Assembly: GCA_017394765.1 (NCBI GenBank)
Contig: JAFPXF010000051.1
Span: 62,001-126,000, forward strand
Direction: 5' to 3'
DNA length: 64,000 nt
Source: Bacteroidales bacterium
GTDB taxonomy: Bacteria > Bacteroidota > Bacteroidia > Bacteroidales > WCHB1-69
Below are positions 59,321 through 64,000 of the stretch, piece by piece. Made by a program: the position numbers and the translations under genes. The notes beneath the pieces were generated by a model. That model saw only the letters and a list, made by a program, of their open reading frames with translations, had not been told where the DNA came from and did not search any database. Each line of letters opens with the position of its first letter. Positions within the stretch are counted from its first letter, which is position 1.

Positions 59321-60404
59321 GATTCTTGTTTTTTTTGAATTTGTCAATTGCCAATTTTAAAGAAAAGATGTGCGAATACTGAGCGATGGAGAGATCCCCG
59401 ATGTCAGTGAACGCATAGTCGATGGTGGCGAAGCCTTTGATGCAGACCCCCAATCCGAGATTGATTTGTAGAGTCGTGCGGTTCTTCCCGTCGAAATCGG
59501 GTTCCTTTTGGAAATTGCCGACACCTGCGCGCAAGGCTACAATATTTTTATAGGCGAACTCCATGCCGAAGTGCGGGTCCATGCTCATCACGGAAGTGCT
59601 GACCAGGTTGTTGCGTCGTCCGTCGAAGGTGCAGTCGAGCCCCAGGGCGAAAGTGGCGTTGAAACCCTTGCCGAATTCCACCTTCTTGGCGCCGCTCAGC
59701 AGAAGCGCGGGCAGTGTCAGCTCGAGGCTGTTTTCCGGCAGTTCATTGCCCGTGCGCAGGAAAGTCTCCTGCATTTCGTCGGTAAGCCGATAGCTCCAGG
59801 CATTAAACGACGAGGTACCGTCGCGAAGCATGGCCCCGGCCTGCCAGCCCTTGTGATGGTATTGAAGTCCAAAATCGAGGCCGAAGCCCCAGGCATGGGC
59901 GAACTTCCCGATGTTGCGGTAGATAATCTTGGCGTTGGCCCCCAATGCGAGGCCCTCGACCTTGGAAAAAGCGTATGCGTAGCTCAAGAGGAGCGCGTTG
60001 TCGGATGTGGAGAAATAGGAAATCCTGTCATAGTCAACATTTCCCTGGGCATCTATCAGCTGAGTGGTGTTCATAATATTATCGACACCGAAGCGGATAT
60101 AGGAGAGCGCCACGGAAGAGTGGTCGTCCACACGATAACCCACGCCGGCATAGTCGTACTTGGCAATGCCCGCGAAATACTCGGCGTGCATCAAGGCAAG
60201 TTGGTACCGCTTGTCCATCCTCGACAAGCCTGCAGGATTCCAATAGGCGGAGGTCACATCGTCGGAGATGGCGGTCATGGTGTTGGACATCGCCAGTCCT
60301 CGCGCACCGATGCCCAGCGACAAGAACTCGTTGCTGTACTTGTTCTGCGCCATTCCCGCAACGCATCCCGCCAAAGCCAAGAAAAGGATTATTGTTCTCT
60401 TCAT
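59313..60404 (-). CDS. PorV/PorQ-family outer-membrane beta-barrel protein
   Basis: Predicted 363 aa. Signal peptide (residues 1-19, VAGMAQ) followed by the family signature NEFLSLGIGARGLAMSNTMT and AISDDVTSAYWNPAGLSRMD near residues 26-65. The rest is FadL-like alternating strands such as LALGANAKIIYRNIGKFAHA, FGLDFGLQYHHKGWQAGAML and FGMEFAYKNIVALRAGVGNF. PorV/PorQ proteins act with type IX secretion (shuttling or anchoring cargo), but distant relatives have other roles. No T9SS core genes are nearby. Between the THUMP methyltransferase (39 bp) and deoC (overlap). Confidence 0.87.
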   Translation of the reverse strand: MKRTIILFLALAGCVAGMAQNKYSNEFLSLGIGARGLAMSNTMTAISDDVTSAYWNPAGLSRMDKRYQLALMHAEYFAGIAKYDYAGVGYRVDDHSSVALSYIRFGVDNIMNTTQLIDAQGNVDYDRISYFSTSDNALLLSYAYAFSKVEGLALGANAKIIYRNIGKFAHAWGFGLDFGLQYHHKGWQAGAMLRDGTSSFNAWSYRLTDEMQETFLRTGNELPENSLELTLPALLLSGAKKVEFGKGFNATFALGLDCTFDGRRNNLVSTSVMSMDPHFGMEFAYKNIVALRAGVGNFQKEPDFDGKNRTTLQINLGLGVCIKGFATIDYAFTDIGDLSIAQYSHIFSLKLAIDKFKKNKNHD

Positions 60405-60443
60405 TAAAAGCCGTTTATGATGTGTAACGTCTTTTCCTGACGA

Positions 60444-61631
60444 TTATTGTTTTGTCTCCGGACCTCTTTTAATGTTTTTCCCGGTCATATAGCTCTTATG
60501 GTCACCAGAGAAGAGATCATAGCCGAGAAAACGGCACTCTAACGGTCCGTTGTAGAGTGTGGACTTGAAATTGGGCTTGAGCCCGACATGTTTCAACGCC
60601 TGCAAATCGGAGCTGATCATGAAGGCTCTGCAGCCAGCGTAGTTATGTTTGAGGGTGTCACCGATTTCGGCATAGAAGTCGCTGATATCGTTCACCTCAA
60701 GGCGTTCGCCGTATGGTGGATTCATCATCACGAGGGCGGGCGTGCGAGACGGTTTAGACTGCCGCATGTCCCTTCGTTCCACATGGATGAAGTCACCCAA
60801 CCGGGCCTTCTTCACGTTGTCGCGCGCCATCTCCACGAACTTGGGGTCTATGTCGCTGCCGTAAAATTCCACGGGGACATCGTCGAGAATATGGGCCTGG
60901 TTGCGGACATTTCTCCAGCGTTGCGGGTCCTGACGCTTCCAGTGGAGGAAGCCGTAGTCGCGGCGATAGAAGCCGGCCGGGATGTGCAATGCGATCATGG
61001 CGGCCTCGATGGGCAAGGTGGCCCCGCCGCACATCGGGTCGATGAAATCGCATGTGCCATCATAGCCCGCCAGCATGAGCATGGCAGCCGCCATCACCTC
61101 GTTGATGGGTGCCGGATGGCTGCGGACCTTGTACCCGCGCTTGTGCAACGACTCGCCGGAACTGTCCAGAAACAGCTGCGCCTCATCCCTGAAAACGTGC
61201 AGGTGGAACTGCACGTCCGGAGCGTCCCGGTCCACAGAGGGGCGCTCTCCGCAAAGATCGCGGAAGCGGTCGCAAATGGCATCCTTCGCCAAAACGGAAG
61301 CAAACAGAGGCGTCTTGAAAATAGACTCCGCAATGGTGGCATGCACGGCCATCGTGCCTTCCTGGTGCAAGTATTCCTCAGCCGGATAGTCAAACAGCTG
61401 TTCGTAAAACTGCCGGTTGCTGTTGAACGTGAAGGTCTTTTGCCGCCACAACACCCGCAATGCCGTTCTGCAAAAATAATTAGCCTTGTACATCAGTTCC
61501 ATCGGGCCTTCAAAGGAGACAGCGCGGTTCATCTCACAACAATTTTCCGCCCCCAACGATTCAAGCTCCGATTTCAACAACGGCTCCAAACCCAAAAAAG
61601 TTTTGGCCACAAAATATTCCTTCTTTTCCAT
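60444..61631 (-). CDS. THUMP-domain SAM-dependent RNA methyltransferase (RlmL N-half/UPF0020-like)
   Basis: Predicted 395 aa. A ferredoxin-like N-terminal segment and THUMP domain (about residues 3-150, FVAKTFLGLEPLLKSELESL, IAESIFKTPLFASVLAKDAI) precede a methyltransferase domain with GTCDFIDPMCGGATLPIEAA (SAM motif) and the catalytic ALVMMNPPYGERLEVND. This is the m2G-type RNA methyltransferase layout corresponding to the first half of E. coli RlmL. The exact target is unproven. First gene of the methyltransferase - PorV-like - deoC run. Confidence 0.9.
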   Translation of the reverse strand: MEKKEYFVAKTFLGLEPLLKSELESLGAENCCEMNRAVSFEGPMELMYKANYFCRTALRVLWRQKTFTFNSNRQFYEQLFDYPAEEYLHQEGTMAVHATIAESIFKTPLFASVLAKDAICDRFRDLCGERPSVDRDAPDVQFHLHVFRDEAQLFLDSSGESLHKRGYKVRSHPAPINEVMAAAMLMLAGYDGTCDFIDPMCGGATLPIEAAMIALHIPAGFYRRDYGFLHWKRQDPQRWRNVRNQAHILDDVPVEFYGSDIDPKFVEMARDNVKKARLGDFIHVERRDMRQSKPSRTPALVMMNPPYGERLEVNDISDFYAEIGDTLKHNYAGCRAFMISSDLQALKHVGLKPNFKSTLYNGPLECRFLGYDLFSGDHKSYMTGKNIKRGPETKQ

Positions 61632-61701
61632 GTAGTTTCGTACTATATTTGCAATATTCAACGCCACACAACCCGTGCAAGACGACAATCAAAATCGGCC
61701 G

Positions 61702-61709
61702 CAAAAATA
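61702..61709 (-). promoter_or_regulatory. -7 box TATTTTTG for the THUMP methyltransferase unit
   Basis: TATTTTTGC on the minus strand, 70 bp upstream of the start at 61631. It is divergent from the plus-strand box at 61791. Confidence 0.62.
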
Positions 61710-61790
61710 CAAAATATCATGCCAATCAAGACAAACCACAATTAATGATTATATTTTTTTGAAAATAGTCATTTGTACAATTTTTTTTTG

Positions 61791-61798
61791 TACTTTTG
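61791..61798 (+). promoter_or_regulatory. -7 box TACTTTTG for the response regulator
   Basis: TACTTTTGC after nine T residues. It leaves a leader of about 75 nt before the start codon at 61878, one of the longest in the window. Confidence 0.7.
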
Positions 61799-61877
61799 CG
61801 CAAAATTAAGAATTTTAAGAAAATAATTTAAAAATACACATGCCCACAAGGGATAAAACATTATAAATTAACCATTT

Positions 61878-62654
61878 ATGGAAAACAACAAAGAAAAAAT
61901 CATGTTGGTCGATGACAGCGAAAACCTGCGCTATGTCATAAAAGACTATTTTGAAATGGAAGGTTATGAAGTTATTGATTTCAAAGATGGCGACATGGCC
62001 GCCAAGGCTTACAACACAGAAATGTATGATCTTTGCATCATAGATGTAGTTCTGCCCGGCAAGGATGGTTTCTCACTTCTGCAAGACATCCGGAAAATCG
62101 ACGATTTCACCCCCATCATCATTCTCACCTCAAAAGCTTCCAAAGAGGAACGTATCAAAGGTTTCAAACTGGGTTGCGACGACTACGTGGCCAAACCTTT
62201 CAGCATCGAAGAGTTAGAGTTGCGTGTGCGCGCCATCCTGAAGCGCTGCAGACGCGGTGCTGCCATGCAGAAAGCGCTTTACGAGGAAAAGATCTACAAG
62301 ATGGGCAACTTCACCTTCAATTTCAGCGGAATGCAGCTCATCCACCCGAAGGTCACCCGCACGCTCACGCGCAAGGAAGCCGAGCTCCTGAAGCTTTTGC
62401 TGGACCACAAGAACAAGCTCATCCCCCGCGAGATCATCCTCAAGGAGGTATGGGGCGAAGACGACCACGCCGTCGGCAGAAGCATGGACGTGTTCCTCAC
62501 CAAGCTGCGTTCCTATCTCCAGGTTGACGATCTCGAACACATCGCGCCGAAGGAGAAAGGCAAGCGCAAGGTCACTTACATCGACAACTACAAGCCCTTG
62601 GTGGAGATCGTCAACGTACACGGGACCGGTTTCATGCTCAAGGTGGCAGAATAG
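61878..62654 (+). CDS. rprY: OmpR-family response regulator, RprY-like
   Basis: Predicted 258 aa. Receiver domain (residues 1-125) with acidic pocket IMLVDDSENLRYVI, phospho-acceptor Asp56 in CIIDVVLPGKDGF, LTSKASKEERIKGFKLGCDD and YVAKPFSIEELE. Winged-helix output domain (about 140-258) with TRTLTRKEAELLKLLLDHKN, VWGEDDHAVGRSMDVFLTKL and GTGFMLKVAE. Similar to Bacteroidetes RprY. No histidine kinase gene is adjacent, so the partner lies elsewhere or it is an orphan regulator. Confidence 0.9.
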   Translation: MENNKEKIMLVDDSENLRYVIKDYFEMEGYEVIDFKDGDMAAKAYNTEMYDLCIIDVVLPGKDGFSLLQDIRKIDDFTPIIILTSKASKEERIKGFKLGCDDYVAKPFSIEELELRVRAILKRCRRGAAMQKALYEEKIYKMGNFTFNFSGMQLIHPKVTRTLTRKEAELLKLLLDHKNKLIPREIILKEVWGEDDHAVGRSMDVFLTKLRSYLQVDDLEHIAPKEKGKRKVTYIDNYKPLVEIVNVHGTGFMLKVAE

Positions 62655-62704
62655 CAGACCTCTTTTGTGCGGTTCTTTTTTATTCACTCTCGAAAAAAAG
62701 CATC

Positions 62705-63568
62705 ATGATCATAGACAAGCTTTTCGAAAAAGTTGCCCAAAACGGACATGTTTGCGTAGGTTTGGACACAGATTACAGTTACTTGCCTGCCGACATGGCC
62801 CAGCGTTTTCCCGACATTGAAGAGGGGCTTTTCCAATTCAACAAAGCCCTTGTCGAGGCCACCTTGGACGTGGCGGCATGTTACAAAGTGCAGATTGCCT
62901 ACTACGAGTCGTACGGCTTGGCAGGACTTCGTGCCTACCAGCGCACGTTAGCGCTCCTTCGGGAAGTGCAAGCGGTCACCATCGCCGATATCAAGCGCGG
63001 TGACATCGCCAAGACCGCCGAAATGTATGCCAAGGCCCATTTCACCGGCGACTTCGAAGCCGACTTCGTCACGCTCAGCCCCTACATGGGCCTGGACAGT
63101 CTCACCCCCTATCTGCCCTACGTTCAGAACCATAACAAAGGGATTTTCGTACTCATCCGCACCTCCAACGAAGGGGCCAAAGACATCGAATACCTTCCCA
63201 CGGGCAACAGGCGCGTCTATCACGTCGTGGGTGAGAAAATCAACGAAATGGGGCGTGACTATCTGGGGGCTTGCGGCTACTCGGGCATCGGTGGTGTTAT
63301 GGGATGCACCCATGCCGACGAGGCCTCCGAGATCCGCCAGATGCTCGCATCCACCTTTTTCCTGATTCCAGGATACGGAGCCCAGGGCGGCAAGGCCGAG
63401 GACATCGCCAAGTATCTCCGCAACGGCAACGGCGGTGTGGTCAACTCCTCCCGCGGCATCCTGCTCGCCTACCGCAAGCAACCCAACGGAGAGCTGCACT
63501 TTGCCGACTGCGCCCGCGCAGAAGCCATACGCATGCGAGACGACATCCGGAACGCCATCCAACCGTAA
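62705..63568 (+). CDS. pyrF: Orotidine 5'-phosphate decarboxylase (long form)
   Basis: Predicted 287 aa enzyme making UMP from OMP. Seen: HVCVGLDTDYSYLPADMAQR, AACYKVQIAYYESYGLAGLR, the catalytic Asp-Lys-Asp region VTIADIKRGDIAKTAEMYAK, ADFVTLSPYMGLDSLTPYLP, and LIPGYGAQGGKAEDIAKYLR with VNSSRGILLAYRK binding phosphate. The length of about 280 aa marks the PyrF type 2 family. pyrK starts 62 bp downstream, separated by a hairpin. Confidence 0.94.
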   Translation: MIIDKLFEKVAQNGHVCVGLDTDYSYLPADMAQRFPDIEEGLFQFNKALVEATLDVAACYKVQIAYYESYGLAGLRAYQRTLALLREVQAVTIADIKRGDIAKTAEMYAKAHFTGDFEADFVTLSPYMGLDSLTPYLPYVQNHNKGIFVLIRTSNEGAKDIEYLPTGNRRVYHVVGEKINEMGRDYLGACGYSGIGGVMGCTHADEASEIRQMLASTFFLIPGYGAQGGKAEDIAKYLRNGNGGVVNSSRGILLAYRKQPNGELHFADCARAEAIRMRDDIRNAIQP

Positions 63569-63577
63569 TCTTACAAT

Positions 63578-63605
63578 GGGAGAACATCTACTTGTTCTCC
63601 CTTTT
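63578..63605 (+). terminator. Hairpin between pyrF and pyrK
   Basis: A perfect 9-bp stem gggagaaca/tgttctccc (63578-63586, 63593-63601) with a 6-nt loop is followed by only four T residues. It starts 10 bp after the pyrF stop. It may terminate partially, giving differential expression of pyrF and pyrK. Confidence 0.78.
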
Positions 63606-63630
63606 GCCATATAACCAAACCATTAGCACC

Positions 63631-64000
63631 ATGAAGCACTTCGATTCAACAGTTATCTCCCAACATCAGCTGACCGAGGACATCTTTGTATTGGAAACTG
63701 AGCGGAAGGGCGCAGAAGCCCATGCCGGGCAGTTCTTCATGCTCAAGGCCTGGGAGCGCGAGCTCACCCTGATGCGCCCCATCAGCATCTACAAAGCCGA
63801 CAAGACAACACTGCATTTCATGTATCGGGTCGTCGGGCAGGGCACACGCAAACTTGCGGAACTCAAGGCCGGCGACGCCATCACGTTGACAGGCGCTCTG
63901 GGCACAGGATACCCTGTCGAGCAGACCACCGGCCATGTAGCCCTCGTAGGCGGAGGCCTCGGCATCCCACCGCTTTGCCAGACAGCCAAGGAGCTGACAG
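63631..64000 (+). CDS. pyrK: Dihydroorotate dehydrogenase electron-transfer subunit (3' end outside window)
   Basis: The first 123 residues are visible. A ferredoxin-reductase-like FAD domain starts MKHFDSTVISQHQLTEDIFV, with GQFFMLKAWERELTLMRPIS (FAD-binding R-P-x-S), FMYRVVGQGTRKLAELKAGD and the NAD-binding start VALVGGGLGIPPLCQTAKEL. PyrK passes electrons from dihydroorotate oxidation (PyrDB) to NAD+ via FAD and a 2Fe-2S cluster whose cysteines would lie beyond base 64000. Its place after pyrF suggests pyrD follows. Confidence 0.9.
   Translation, partial: MKHFDSTVISQHQLTEDIFVLETERKGAEAHAGQFFMLKAWERELTLMRPISIYKADKTTLHFMYRVVGQGTRKLAELKAGDAITLTGALGTGYPVEQTTGHVALVGGGLGIPPLCQTAKELT

Overview
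The window looks like a chromosomal segment of an uncultured member of the Bacteroidales (Bacteroidota). Four things point there: many transcription units preceded by the Bacteroidetes -7 box TAnnTTTG (usually TATTTTTGC or TATCTTTGC) inside T-rich tracts; the near absence of Shine-Dalgarno sequences; Bacteroidetes-type families (TonB-dependent receptor with a carboxypeptidase-like N-domain, PorV/PorQ-type barrel, DUF4199, DUF2490, NfeD1b, RprY-like regulator); and a 29-codon Lys/Arg-rich ORF beside the HU gene. Base composition looks even, except for an AT-rich gap at 34580-35241. I see no prophage, insertion sequence, CRISPR array or rRNA.

Layout. 1-7380: partial GT2 glycosyltransferase, acyl-CoA ligase, TonB receptor plus His/Cys-repeat HMA protein (metal handling), secreted EEP-family phosphatase/nuclease, polyprenyl-phosphate sugar transferase. 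7662-12930: tgt, an odd GT2 coupled to an ECF sigma factor, a PhnP-like hydrolase and a GH29 fucosidase. 13005-18651: a minimal HdrB-HdrA pair followed by an 18-residue-repeat protein, then a MurL-type epimerase, a sugar nucleotidyltransferase and dipeptidase PepE. 18753-22312: orphan BatD-like protein, lipoprotein L,D-transpeptidase and tRNA-Glu. 22386-25762 (minus): two proteins of unknown function, methylmalonyl-CoA epimerase, a membrane methyltransferase and ribosomal protein L19. 26139-33932: dnaE-nfeD-DUF486-GNAT, then the crotonase/3-hydroxybutyryl-CoA dehydrogenase pair. 34001-40707: HTH regulator, AT-rich gap, GT39-type transferase, and a surface cluster of beta-helix lipoprotein, DUF2490 barrel and CotH-like kinase lipoprotein. 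40824-50884: ornithine aminotransferase, diaminopimelate dehydrogenase, MalY-type lyase, CPBP protease, a carboxyltransferase whose biotinyl-like domain lacks the biotin lysine, DUF819 transporter, RlmI-type methyltransferase and CutC. 51104-58382 (minus): three-domain acyl-ACP synthetase/acyltransferase, prs, and a run HU - small basic protein - RNase E/G - RecX - prfB. 58478-64000: THUMP methyltransferase - PorV-like barrel - deoC (minus), then RprY-like regulator, pyrF and the start of pyrK.

The metabolic picture is an anaerobic fermenter: succinate/propionate enzymes (methylmalonyl-CoA epimerase, oxaloacetate/pyruvate carboxyltransferase), a CoA-linked C4 route (crt-hbd), Hdr-like electron transfer, and amino-acid turnover (ornithine aminotransferase, MalY, PepE). 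Cell-envelope genes are numerous (MurL, L,D-transpeptidase, diaminopimelate dehydrogenase, glycosyltransferases, outer-membrane barrels).

The observations I consider most worth checking are the MurL homologue without an adjacent MurD2, the 18-residue WG-type repeat protein in the Hdr operon, the carboxyltransferase lacking a biotinylation motif, the tiny ribosomal-protein-like ORF, the intact programmed frameshift in prfB with a hairpin ahead of RNase E/G, and the beta-helix/DUF2490/CotH surface cluster. None of them alone proves a new system. All calls come from reading the sequence; no database search was run.
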